Assembly (NCBI GenBank): GCA_947623775.1
Contig: CANQHL010000046.1
Location: 1 to 9,346 of the forward strand
Source of the DNA: an uncultured Clostridia bacterium
Lineage (GTDB): Bacteria; Bacillota; Clostridia; Christensenellales; UBA1242
Direction of reading: 5' to 3'
DNA: 9,346 bases
Shown here: piece after piece, positions 1 through 5,818 of the stretch
Numbering within the stretch: position 1 is the stretch's first letter
Layout: each line of letters begins with the position of its first letter
The notes under the pieces: generated by a model
What the model was told of the DNA's origin: nothing
Database searches by the model: none
The model's input: the letters and a program-made list of their open reading frames with translations, nothing else
Program-made: the position numbers and the translations under genes

Positions 1-799
1 CCTATTTATGGGTCAAACGGGTGTTGGAAAAACCGAATTATGCAAAGCAATTGCCGAGGCAATGTTTGATGATGAAAACAATATTATTCGTATTGATATG
101 AGCGAATATATGGAATCGCACAGTGTATCTAAATTGATAGGTTCTCCTCCGGGATATGTCGGATATGAGGAGGGCGGTCAACTTACAGAGCAGGTTCGCC
201 GAAGACCATATTCCGTTGTACTTTTTGATGAAATAGAGAAAGCACATCCTGATATATTTAACGCACTCTTACAAATACTTGATGATGGAAGATTGACCGA
301 TGGACAGGGAAGAACGGTTTCATTTAAAAATTGTATTATAATAATGACCAGCAACCTTGGCTCCAAAGAGGTTAAAGAGCAACGTAAACAATTAGGTTTT
401 GGCTATCATGAAGAAGAGGAAGAAATTGATTCTAAAAAGATTTACATGGATGCGTTAAAGAGCAAATTTAAGCCGGAACTTATAAACAGGATTGATGTAA
501 TTTGCATTTTTGATCCGCTAAGTAGGCAAGATTTAATAAAGATTGCGAAAATATTGATAAAAAATATAAATAAAAGACTTAAAGAGAAAAATTTGTCTTT
601 AAAAATGACCGAAGATGCACTTGATTTTATCGTTGAAAAAGGTTCTAATGTTGAATATGGTGCAAGACCACTAAAAAGATTTATTCAACAAGAAGTTGAG
701 GATCAAATAGCAGAAAAAATTTTGCTTGGCCAACTTAATAAAGAGGGTGGAATAATAATAGATATAGAAAATGGCAAATTAACTTTTAATAATAATTGA
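1..799 (+). CDS. clpC: ATP-dependent Clp protease ATPase subunit ClpC, C-terminal AAA+ module (5' partial)
   Basis: Hsp100 unfoldase that feeds substrates to ClpP in the cytoplasm. The reading frame is open through the left edge, so only the last AAA+ domain (D2) and the C-terminal subdomain are visible. Counting from the Met at base 8: Walker A GQTGVGKT at 2-9 (usually GPTGVGKT, so the Pro is replaced by Gln), pore loop GYVGYEEGG at 49-57, Walker B VVLFDEIEKAH at 70-80, sensor 1 TSN at 114-116, arginine finger in INRID (R161), and sensor 2 GARPLKR at 218-224. An LGF tripeptide at 129-131 matches the ClpP-docking loop of ClpC/ClpA/ClpX types. ClpB lacks this loop, which is why I call ClpC rather than ClpB. 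The usual ctsR-mcsA-mcsB partners would lie upstream, out of view. hpf follows after 55 bases, with no clear terminator between them. Confidence 0.93.
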   Translation, partial: LFMGQTGVGKTELCKAIAEAMFDDENNIIRIDMSEYMESHSVSKLIGSPPGYVGYEEGGQLTEQVRRRPYSVVLFDEIEKAHPDIFNALLQILDDGRLTDGQGRTVSFKNCIIIMTSNLGSKEVKEQRKQLGFGYHEEEEEIDSKKIYMDALKSKFKPELINRIDVICIFDPLSRQDLIKIAKILIKNINKRLKEKNLSLKMTEDALDFIVEKGSNVEYGARPLKRFIQQEVEDQIAEKILLGQLNKEGGIIIDIENGKLTFNNN

Positions 800-854
800 A
801 TTTTGTTTTGAAAATAAGAAAAAATTTGTTAATATATAATTACGGAGGTAATAA

Positions 855-1391
855 ATGAAATTAGATATATTGGAAAGAGGCGGCTATAAAGTCAGCCAAA
901 GACTTCAAAGAATTTTAACTGAGAAGTTGACAAGACTTGAGAAGTATTTTGATGATACTATGAATGTAAAAGTGGTATGTTCAAGGGTTGCAAAACAGGA
1001 GAAACTTGAAATCACAGTGTCAAGCAAGGGACTTATGTACAGAAGTGAGGTTACAAGCGACAACATGTACAATAATATTGACTTTGCGTTGCCAAAACTT
1101 GAAAAACAAATTGTAAGAAACAGCGAAAAGAGAAAAATGATTAGAGCGAGAGGTTCAAAACAAGAAAACTTTTTGCCATTTGAATTTATTGAGGAAGAAC
1201 CTGAACAACTTCCTGACGTATTCAGAACAAAAACATTTGAACTTCAACCAATGCTTGTAGATGAGGCACGCTTTGCCATTGAGCGTTTAGGACACGATTT
1301 CTATGTGTTTATAAATGCTGACACGGACAAAATAAACATCATTTACAGAAGAAAAGACGGAAAATTTGGTCTTATCGACTTAGTTTATTAA
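855..1391 (+). CDS. hpf: Ribosome hibernation promoting factor, long form
   Basis: Binds the 30S decoding region and dimerises 70S ribosomes into inactive 100S particles in stationary phase or stress. The product is 178 aa, the usual length of the long form. The N-terminal S30AE/YfiA domain covers about residues 1-100, and a charged, acidic linker (112-120) joins it to the C-terminal dimerisation domain (about 121-176). That domain carries the very conserved runs FELQPM, LGHDFYVFINA and YRRKDGKFGLIDL. The ATG at 855 is preceded by GGAGG at 844-848, 6 bases away, so the start is secure. The gene sits alone between clpC and a terminator. Proximity to clpC suggests a shared stress setting, but a separate promoter is likely and not clearly resolved. 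Confidence 0.95.
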   Translation: MKLDILERGGYKVSQRLQRILTEKLTRLEKYFDDTMNVKVVCSRVAKQEKLEITVSSKGLMYRSEVTSDNMYNNIDFALPKLEKQIVRNSEKRKMIRARGSKQENFLPFEFIEEEPEQLPDVFRTKTFELQPMLVDEARFAIERLGHDFYVFINADTDKINIIYRRKDGKFGLIDLVY

Positions 1392-1457
1392 AAAGTGGAT
1401 TTTAGTTACTAATTTTTGAAATTAGCAAAATAAAGAGAAAATTCAAATGCAAATGCG

Positions 1458-1488
1458 AAAAAGACAAGAGATAACTCCTGTCTTTTTT
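1458..1488 (+). terminator. Rho-independent terminator of hpf
   Basis: The arm GACAAGAG (1463-1470), a loop ATAA (1471-1474) and the arm CTCCTGTC (1475-1482) form an 8-bp stem with one A-C mismatch. The stem can be lengthened by A-T pairs from the flanking A run. Six T follow at 1483-1488. The site lies 67 bases after the hpf stop, the right place to end that transcript. Confidence 0.8.
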
Positions 1489-1582
1489 AGTTTGTACCTT
1501 GTTTTTTGCTACTTTATGCCTGTAAAGGTTATTGATTCGGGGGATGAATGGAGTATAAGATACAAATGGCAAAAGAAAAATA

Positions 1583-1611
1583 TTGACATCAGAATGAAAA
1601 TATGTTATAAT
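1583..1611 (+). promoter_or_regulatory. Consensus sigma-A promoter with extended -10
   Basis: A perfect -35 TTGACA (1583-1588) and a perfect -10 TATAAT (1606-1611) are separated by exactly 17 bases, and TGT before the -10 gives the extended TGn element. Transcription should start near 1618, about 19 bases before the ATG at 1637. This is the strongest promoter match in the window. Confidence 0.9.
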
Positions 1612-1636
1612 TATTATCTAAGAATGGAGGTTTATA

Positions 1637-2143
1637 ATGGAGGAAAAGAAAGAAGAAACAACAAAGTCAGCACATTCTGTAACAGAAGTGCTTATTGACA
1701 CATCTGGTAGTGTCAGTACGGACTTGATAAAAGGATTCTTAAATCAATTAAAACCATTAGTTAATAAAACAGATCTTAAAGTAGGTTGTTTTGATCTTGA
1801 ATTTTATGGCTTTGAACAAATCAGAGAAGTAAATGATTTAGACAATTTTAAAATTAAGGGCGGATTTGGAACAGACATTAATTGTGCCCTAAACGCTTTT
1901 ACAGAAGGTGATAAAGTAAATAGGATTGTATTTACTGATGGTTGTTTCTTTACGGAAGATATTAAAGATAAGGAAAAATTTAAAGATGATAAAAATTTCA
2001 CATGGATAATTTTTGAGCGTCCAATTTATGGTTTCGAAGCACCATATGGTAAAACAATATACGCAGACAGCGAAAAAATTATTCAAAAATATCAGCAAAC
2101 AAAGCAATCTGCAAACAATGATGATGAAGCCGAAATGAATTAA
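1637..2143 (+). CDS. Stand-alone VWA-like (MIDAS) domain protein, related to the DUF2201 C-terminal domain
   Basis: A 168-aa soluble protein with no signal peptide or membrane segment. After a charged N-terminus (1-13) it has a complete metal-ion-dependent adhesion site: DTSGS (D21, S23, S25) on the first strand, T79 in GFGTD, and D101 in FTDG. The closing part, with WIIF (123-126) and APYGKTIYAD (135-144), resembles the end of the VWA-like domain in DUF2201 putative metallopeptidases (COG3864 type). Those proteins usually carry an N-terminal HExxH peptidase-like region and sit beside a MoxR AAA+ ATPase. Here neither the peptidase half nor a MoxR gene is present. The tail (155-168) is Gln/Asn/Asp/Glu-rich. 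The ATG at 1637 has GGAGG at 1626-1630 and a perfect promoter upstream. It is monocistronic. Its role is unknown; Mg2+-dependent protein binding is inferred from the intact MIDAS only. Confidence 0.8.
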   Translation: MEEKKEETTKSAHSVTEVLIDTSGSVSTDLIKGFLNQLKPLVNKTDLKVGCFDLEFYGFEQIREVNDLDNFKIKGGFGTDINCALNAFTEGDKVNRIVFTDGCFFTEDIKDKEKFKDDKNFTWIIFERPIYGFEAPYGKTIYADSEKIIQKYQQTKQSANNDDEAEMN

Positions 2144-2182
2144 ATGGCTTAAAAATTTGTTGCATTACTATATGATAAATTT

Positions 2183-2212
2183 AAAAAAGTGGCTTTTAAA
2201 GCCACTTTTTTA
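2183..2212. terminator. Bidirectional terminator between convergent genes
   Basis: An almost perfect inverted repeat has the core stem GTGGCT (2189-2194) and AGCCAC (2200-2205) around an AT-only loop whose bases can add further T-A pairs. It is flanked by six A on the left (2183-2188) and by T at 2206-2211 on the right. Read either way it gives a GC-rich hairpin followed by a U run. It can therefore serve the VWA gene, which ends at 2143, and the ABC gene arriving from the right, which ends at 2221. Confidence 0.9.
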
Positions 2213-2220
2213 TAAAAACA

Positions 2221-3876
2221 TTAAAATTTTATAACATTATCACTTATTTCCACAAGCCTTTTATCATGTGAAACAACAATCACGATTGAATTTTCTTTAA
2301 TTTTTACAAGGTTCGATAGCACCTTTTCAACATTTTTGCCATCAAGGTCGTTTGTTGGTTCATCAAAAATATAAATTTCAGCATCTTTTGCAAATGCACG
2401 AATTAAATTTATTCTACGTTTTTCTCCACCTGAAAGGGTGGTTTTTATTGATTCATTTGTTTGATTTCTATCAAATATTTCTTGCAAACTGAAATCATTT
2501 ATAAGGTTTTTAGTCTTGTCGTTAAGTTGTGTGTCGGGATACATAACATTTTCTTGAAAATTTCTATCAAACAAATTTTCTTCTTGAAAAGCGAGTGCCA
2601 CTCTATCATTTTCAAAAAATAATGAGTTTATTTGATATTTATCATTTATAATAATTTCGCCGGTTTTATATTCTTTTAGCCCCAGCAAACAGTTTATCAG
2701 TGAAGATTTTCCACTTCCGCTACCGCCGGCAAGACAATTTATTTGTCCCTTGTATAAGTTTATTTCCTGAACTACTTTTGAAAATTCTCCAATCTCAATA
2801 TCCATATTTTTGATGGTTATTTTATTGACTTTTTCATCTTTTGGCAATATTTTGCCCATTTCAATAATATTTTCAGGATTTTCTTTCAAAAGAAGTAATC
2901 TTGAAATTTTTATAGAATATTGTTGCACGTTGCTCATAACAAAGGCGAGATCCTCATACTTATTGTACACGTCAAGAAGATATGGGATAATTATGATAAG
3001 TGCAGATGTTATTTCCGACATAGGCATTGATTTGTTGCTTAAAACGAGAAGCACCACACCGATTGCGCTAACATATTCAATCAGGTGAGTAAATGTCCAA
3101 TAAATAAGATATGTATTTAATTTTTTCTTTTGATTTTTGTAATTTTCATCATTGAGTTCTTTCAAAATTTGATATTCACGTTCTCTTGTTTTGAAAAAGC
3201 CAATAAAAGGCAGATTTTCGATATTATTAAGAAAGTGATTGTTTTGTTTTCCGCTTATCCTTTCAAGAATTTTGTTTATTTTATTATCCATAACTATTCT
3301 ATAACAAATAGAAAGGTTCATTATTGCAAGCGTTGCAAGAATGATAAGAAGTGCGTAAATATTTACAACGGCAATGTAAATGCAGGAGAAAACGGCAATA
3401 ACGATTGGTGTAAAGATTTTAATTAAGAAATCTTCAAAAAATGAGAAAACTTGGTCGCTGGCACTTTTGACAATGTAACTTGCTTCTCCATCGGTCATAT
3501 TAAGGTTGAAGTTTTTTCTATATTCTAGGATATAATTCAATGCTTCGATATGAGTTTTATTGCTCATTCTATAAGCAAAAAGTTTCATTAAAGCCCGTAG
3601 AACAGTTGCAGTAATTTGAAGAACGGGCAAAAATGCAAAGGCAATCAAAATCACTGCGGTATTAGATAGGCGGTCTGGGAATTTAATAAAAAGAATGCTA
3701 GCGGAGTTGCCGGAAAGTTTGGAAATAACGCAAGAGGTGATAAGTGGAATAAGTAAAAATGTGAAAGAGCGAATGATGCAGGCAAAAAGAAGAACTATAA
3801 ATATAGCCTTATCTTTTTTACTCCCGATTTTCCATAAAAGTTTACACGCAGAAAAAAATCCCAATTTTTTATCCAT
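2221..3876 (-). CDS. ABC exporter half-transporter (fused membrane and ATPase domains)
   Basis: A 551-aa protein with an exporter-type membrane domain followed by an ATPase, expected to work as a dimer in the cytoplasmic membrane. About six hydrophobic segments lie near residues 24-46, 73-94, 153-172, 173-193, 259-280 and 290-303. A TDGEASYIVKSASD stretch before the third fits the intracellular coupling region of ABC_membrane domains. ATPase motifs: Walker A GGSGSGKSS (384-392), Q-loop Gln431, signature LSGGE (481-485, Glu in place of the usual Gln), Walker B YIFDEP with D505/E506, D-loop NDLD, and H-loop His537. The chain stops only 14 residues after that His, so the usual C-terminal helices are missing. 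There is no C39 peptidase domain and no partner gene, and the substrate is unknown. I chose ATG 3876. A TTG at 3903 would extend the frame but lies between the -35 and the -10. Confidence 0.88.
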   Translation of the reverse strand: MDKKLGFFSACKLLWKIGSKKDKAIFIVLLFACIIRSFTFLLIPLITSCVISKLSGNSASILFIKFPDRLSNTAVILIAFAFLPVLQITATVLRALMKLFAYRMSNKTHIEALNYILEYRKNFNLNMTDGEASYIVKSASDQVFSFFEDFLIKIFTPIVIAVFSCIYIAVVNIYALLIILATLAIMNLSICYRIVMDNKINKILERISGKQNNHFLNNIENLPFIGFFKTREREYQILKELNDENYKNQKKKLNTYLIYWTFTHLIEYVSAIGVVLLVLSNKSMPMSEITSALIIIIPYLLDVYNKYEDLAFVMSNVQQYSIKISRLLLLKENPENIIEMGKILPKDEKVNKITIKNMDIEIGEFSKVVQEINLYKGQINCLAGGSGSGKSSLINCLLGLKEYKTGEIIINDKYQINSLFFENDRVALAFQEENLFDRNFQENVMYPDTQLNDKTKNLINDFSLQEIFDRNQTNESIKTTLSGGEKRRINLIRAFAKDAEIYIFDEPTNDLDGKNVEKVLSNLVKIKENSIVIVVSHDKRLVEISDNVIKF

Positions 3877-3882
3877 GAATAA

Positions 3883-3911
3883 AATATAACAAAAATATTG
3901 CAAAAAGTCAA
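3883..3911 (-). promoter_or_regulatory. Promoter of the ABC gene, implying a leaderless mRNA
   Basis: On the minus strand, -35 TTGACT (3911 to 3906) and -10 TATATT (3888 to 3883) are 17 bases apart. The -10 ends only 6 bases before the ATG at 3876, so transcription should begin at or next to that codon. No purine-rich ribosome binding site exists between them. Confidence 0.75.
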
Positions 3912-3957
3912 TAATAAGATTTAATAGAAATGGTGCTTAAATTAAATAAGTTGTAAG

Positions 3958-3973
3958 TGAATGCGGAAGGGAT
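3958..3973 (+). repeat. 16-base word shared with the start of gpr (copy 1)
   Basis: TGAATGCGGAAGGGAT occurs here in non-coding sequence and again, identically and in the same orientation, at 4506-4521 inside gpr. A few flanking positions also match. Translated in the gpr frame this copy reads SECGRDIR before running to a stop at 4022-4024. Confidence 0.6.
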
Positions 3974-3991
3974 ATAAGATGCTCGGTGAAC

Positions 3992-4043
3992 ATGTTTGGA
4001 GCAGTAAATGTGTTTGAGAAGTAAGCGTGTTTGAGTAGTGAAA
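3992..4043. repeat. Degenerate three-copy tandem repeat, 17-18 bp unit
   Basis: Three consecutive related units occur: ATGTTTGGAGCAGTAAAT (3992-4009), GTGTTTGAGAAGTAAGC (4010-4026) and GTGTTTGAGTAGTGAAA (4027-4043). All share the core TGTTTGRAG-AGT, with a one-base difference in unit length. They lie between the 3' end of the rpsT transcript and the ABC promoter, in a stretch (3912-4065) with no supported gene. The unit is too short and too degenerate for a CRISPR. It could be part of a dispersed intergenic element or a decayed sequence. Confidence 0.6.
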
Positions 4044-4065
4044 ATGGAACAATGAGATAAAACAT

Positions 4066-4097
4066 AAAAAAAAGACTGAAGTTTACTATCTTCAGCC
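4066..4097 (-). terminator. Rho-independent terminator of rpsT
   Basis: Read on the minus strand: arm GGCTGAAG (4097 to 4090), loop of 8 bases, arm CTTCAGTC (4081 to 4074), then eight T (4073 to 4066). The 8-bp stem has one G-U pair. It starts 21 bases after the rpsT stop codon. Confidence 0.9.
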
Positions 4098-4117
4098 TAT
4101 TAGACTTGACAATCGGT

Positions 4118-4384
4118 TTATTTATTCAAACTTTCAAGCATTTTTGCATAATGAGCTTTTTTTCTGCTGGCGTTGTTCTTGTGAATAATATTTTCACTTG
4201 CGGCTTTGTCAAGAAGAGAAACAACTTCGCTATATAAATTTTTAGCGTTTTCAACTTCATTGTTTGCAACAGCAAGTTTAAACTTTTTTGCATAAGTTGA
4301 AATTCTTGATTTTGCAGCTTTGTTGATTGCAGTCTTTTTTTCAATAATTTTCACTCTTTTTTCCGCTGATTTAATATTAGGCAT
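4118..4384 (-). CDS. rpsT: 30S ribosomal protein S20
   Basis: Primary binder of 16S rRNA during assembly of the small subunit. The product is 88 aa and very lysine-rich, as S20 always is. It opens with the signature MPNIKSAEKRV and contains NKAAKSRISTYAKKF, then LDKAASENIIHKNNASRKKAHY near the C-terminus in the usual family positions. The ATG at 4384 is fixed by AAAGGAG (4397 to 4391), 6 bases upstream. The frame stays open upstream to a TTG at 4447, but that codon is part of the -35 box and is not the start. The gene is transcribed alone, with its own promoter and terminator, and is divergent from gpr. Confidence 0.97.
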   Translation of the reverse strand: MPNIKSAEKRVKIIEKKTAINKAAKSRISTYAKKFKLAVANNEVENAKNLYSEVVSLLDKAASENIIHKNNASRKKAHYAKMLESLNK

Positions 4385-4418
4385 ACTTATCTCCTTTATA
4401 AATTTTACTCTAGACAAA

Positions 4419-4447
4419 AGTATAACATAAAAAAAACAAGAAATCAA
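4419..4447 (-). promoter_or_regulatory. Sigma-A promoter of rpsT with extended -10
   Basis: On the minus strand, -35 TTGATT (4447 to 4442) and -10 TATACT (4424 to 4419) are 17 bases apart, with TGT directly before the -10. Transcription would start near 4412, giving a leader of about 28 bases that contains the ribosome binding site. This fits a highly expressed ribosomal protein gene. Confidence 0.85.
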
Positions 4448-4488
4448 GTAAAATAAATATTTTTTTTAAAATTTAACAAAATAATTGT

Positions 4489-5244
4489 ATGTTTGATTTA
4501 ATAGATGAATGCGGAAGGGATTTAAAAAGGTTTGGATATAGTGTAAAAGAGACCGGAAAATACGGAATCACTGAGGCTCATATGAAAGTTGAAGAGAAAG
4601 ACGTAAAGGAAGCGGGGTTGGCGGCCGGCGAATATTTTATAATCAATTGTCCCTTTTTTAGCGAACTTGGGCATGAGTGCATTGTTACATTGACGGATAT
4701 GATAAAAAGCAGATTGAAAAGGTGCATATCGTCGTTTAATTTAAAAAAGAAAGATAAAATTTTGATAGTCGGACTTGGAAATCCTGATATTGATGCAGAT
4801 CGTCTTGGCAAAACGGTTTTTGATGAAATTGAGATAAATCCATTAAATAAAAATAATAACATCTTTAAATTTTGTCCAAACATTTTTTTCTATACGGGTA
4901 TAGAAACACTTGAAATCGTTAAAATATTGTCGCAAAAATTAAAGATAGATTTAATTATCGTTATAGATTCTCTCACAACTTCATCATTGTCTCGTCTCGG
5001 GACTTCCTTTCAAATAACGACATCAGGTATGACGCCGGGCAGTGGCGTAAATCGATTTGGAAACAGAATTTGTAAAGAGACGGTGGGTGTGGATTGCATT
5101 TCGATTGGAGTGCCTTTTATGATATTTTCAAACAGCATAAAGGAAGATGAACGAGAGGTGATTTTAACGACAAAAGACATTAAAGAAGATGTCGAAAATG
5201 CCGGATTTATAATTTCAAATGCAATAAAGGAGGTGATAAAGTGA
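4489..5244 (+). CDS. gpr: GPR-like germination protease (peptidase family A25), short divergent form
   Basis: GPR degrades the small acid-soluble DNA-protecting proteins (SASP) when spores germinate. The 251-aa product has the family landmarks: GLGNPDIDADRLG (95-107), YTGIETLEI (135-143), LIIVIDSL (155-162) and SGMTPGSGV (179-187). D104 and D160 sit where I would place the two catalytic aspartates of the B. megaterium enzyme. It is clearly shorter than usual GPR (roughly 320-370 aa). The N-terminus lacks the RTDLA-type motif that follows the autoprocessing site in typical GPR, and the conserved DTGI is TSGM here. The ATG at 4489 is the first in-frame start after a stop but has no Shine-Dalgarno sequence. 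Met32 (ATG 4582, TGAGG 5 bases upstream) is an alternative start. I saw no convincing sigma-F, sigma-G or sigma-A promoter. It is the first gene of the operon, and its last codons carry the ribosome binding site of ytfI. Confidence 0.82.
   Translation: MFDLIDECGRDLKRFGYSVKETGKYGITEAHMKVEEKDVKEAGLAAGEYFIINCPFFSELGHECIVTLTDMIKSRLKRCISSFNLKKKDKILIVGLGNPDIDADRLGKTVFDEIEINPLNKNNNIFKFCPNIFFYTGIETLEIVKILSQKLKIDLIIVIDSLTTSSLSRLGTSFQITTSGMTPGSGVNRFGNRICKETVGVDCISIGVPFMIFSNSIKEDEREVILTTKDIKEDVENAGFIISNAIKEVIK
4506..4521 (+). repeat. 16-base word shared with 3958-3973 (copy 2, in gpr)
   Basis: TGAATGCGGAAGGGAT within codons 6-11 of gpr (part of IDECGRD) is identical to the intergenic word at 3958-3973, 548 bases to the left. 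Confidence 0.6.
5226..5237 (+). promoter_or_regulatory. Full-length Shine-Dalgarno sequence deciding a GTG start
   Basis: AAAGGAGGTGAT is complementary to essentially the whole anti-Shine-Dalgarno tail of 16S rRNA. It lies inside the last codons of gpr and 7 bases (counted from GGAGG) before the GTG at 5241. This makes the GTG the clear start of ytfI despite its overlap with the gpr stop. Confidence 0.85.
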
Positions 5245-5816
5245 ATTATTATTTGCTAATTCCCTTTTTTATAATTTTATTATTGTTCATTCCCGTCAAA
5301 ATCGAGGGGCGCATATCTTTTAATGTTTTGGAAAAGTCGGGTGCATTTGGCGTGTTTGTGTTTGGAATTAAAGTTGAGTATCAGCAATTTTGGATTGAAA
5401 ATAAAAAGATTTTAACAAAAAAGGAAAATGAACTTGAAAGCCACGAATTAAACACCCAGAGCAAAGAGGTGATATTTTTTGAAATGTTCAGCCATGAATT
5501 AAAGGACAAAACAAGACTAAAAGAGTTGTTTGTGTTTTATAATCTTGGCGTAGGTGACGCCTTTCAGTCGGCGTTGTTAGGTGGAACGGTCAATGCACTG
5601 CTTATGTCAATAATGGCGTCAATAAAGAATTCAAAGCCCACAGCATCATTTGGAGTTTACGATACGATTTCATACAACAAAAAGATATGCCAATTCGCTT
5701 TAAAGTCGTCAATGTCAATTTCTTTGTTTGATGTGGTATATTCTTTGGTAAGGTCGGTTATTCTAACTAAGAAAAAAACAAATGATAAGCAAATAGTTGA
5801 AGAAAAAGGAGTATAA
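5241..5816 (+). CDS. ytfI: YtfI-like DUF2953 membrane-anchored protein
   Basis: A 191-aa protein of the DUF2953 family, called YtfI in Bacillus subtilis, where it also precedes ytfJ. No biochemical function is established. One N-terminal membrane anchor (residues 4-19, mostly Leu, Ile, Phe) is followed by a beta-rich domain with GRISFNVLEKSGAFGVFVFGI (23-43). A conserved-looking NLGVGDAFQSALLGGTVNALL segment lies at about 101-121. The tail is lysine-rich. Translation starts at GTG 5241, overlapping the gpr stop by four bases (GTGA), so it is probably coupled. The family call rests on length, the single anchor, the glycine-rich segment and above all the neighbour gerW. Confidence 0.75.
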   Translation: MNYYLLIPFFIILLLFIPVKIEGRISFNVLEKSGAFGVFVFGIKVEYQQFWIENKKILTKKENELESHELNTQSKEVIFFEMFSHELKDKTRLKELFVFYNLGVGDAFQSALLGGTVNALLMSIMASIKNSKPTASFGVYDTISYNKKICQFALKSSMSISLFDVVYSLVRSVILTKKKTNDKQIVEEKGV

Positions 5817-5818
5817 AA

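Noticed and set aside
835..840. Perfect TATAAT before hpf, as a possible promoter
   Set aside because: Transcription from it would start at about 847, inside the GGAGG of hpf, and there is no -35 at 16-18 bases. A weaker pairing (TTGAAA 808-813 with TAATAT 830-835) is possible but too uncertain to annotate.
1409..1425. AT-rich hairpin CTAATTT-TTG-AAATTAG after hpf
   Set aside because: It has only 7 bp with a single G-C pair and no T run. The stronger hairpin at 1463-1482 explains termination.
1447..1698. An 83-codon open frame on the plus strand
   Set aside because: It runs through the hpf terminator, the consensus promoter and into the VWA gene in another frame, has no ribosome binding site, and its protein looks random.
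3877..3903. Nine-codon extension of the ABC protein from a TTG at 3903
   Set aside because: It lies in the promoter spacer, so it would not be on the transcript made from that promoter.
3992..4043. The three repeats as a CRISPR array
   Set aside because: Units are 17-18 bp, directly adjacent with no spacers, degenerate, and no cas gene is present.
3937..4065. A 42-codon open frame on the minus strand across the degenerate repeats
   Set aside because: It starts right beside the T run of the rpsT terminator, has no ribosome binding site, and the frame covers the tandem repeat. I treat it as chance unless copies elsewhere show codon conservation.
4385..4447. N-terminal extension of S20 from a TTG at 4447
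   Set aside because: The codon lies in the -35 box, and S20 proteins begin at MPNIKSAEKR, which has its own strong ribosome binding site.
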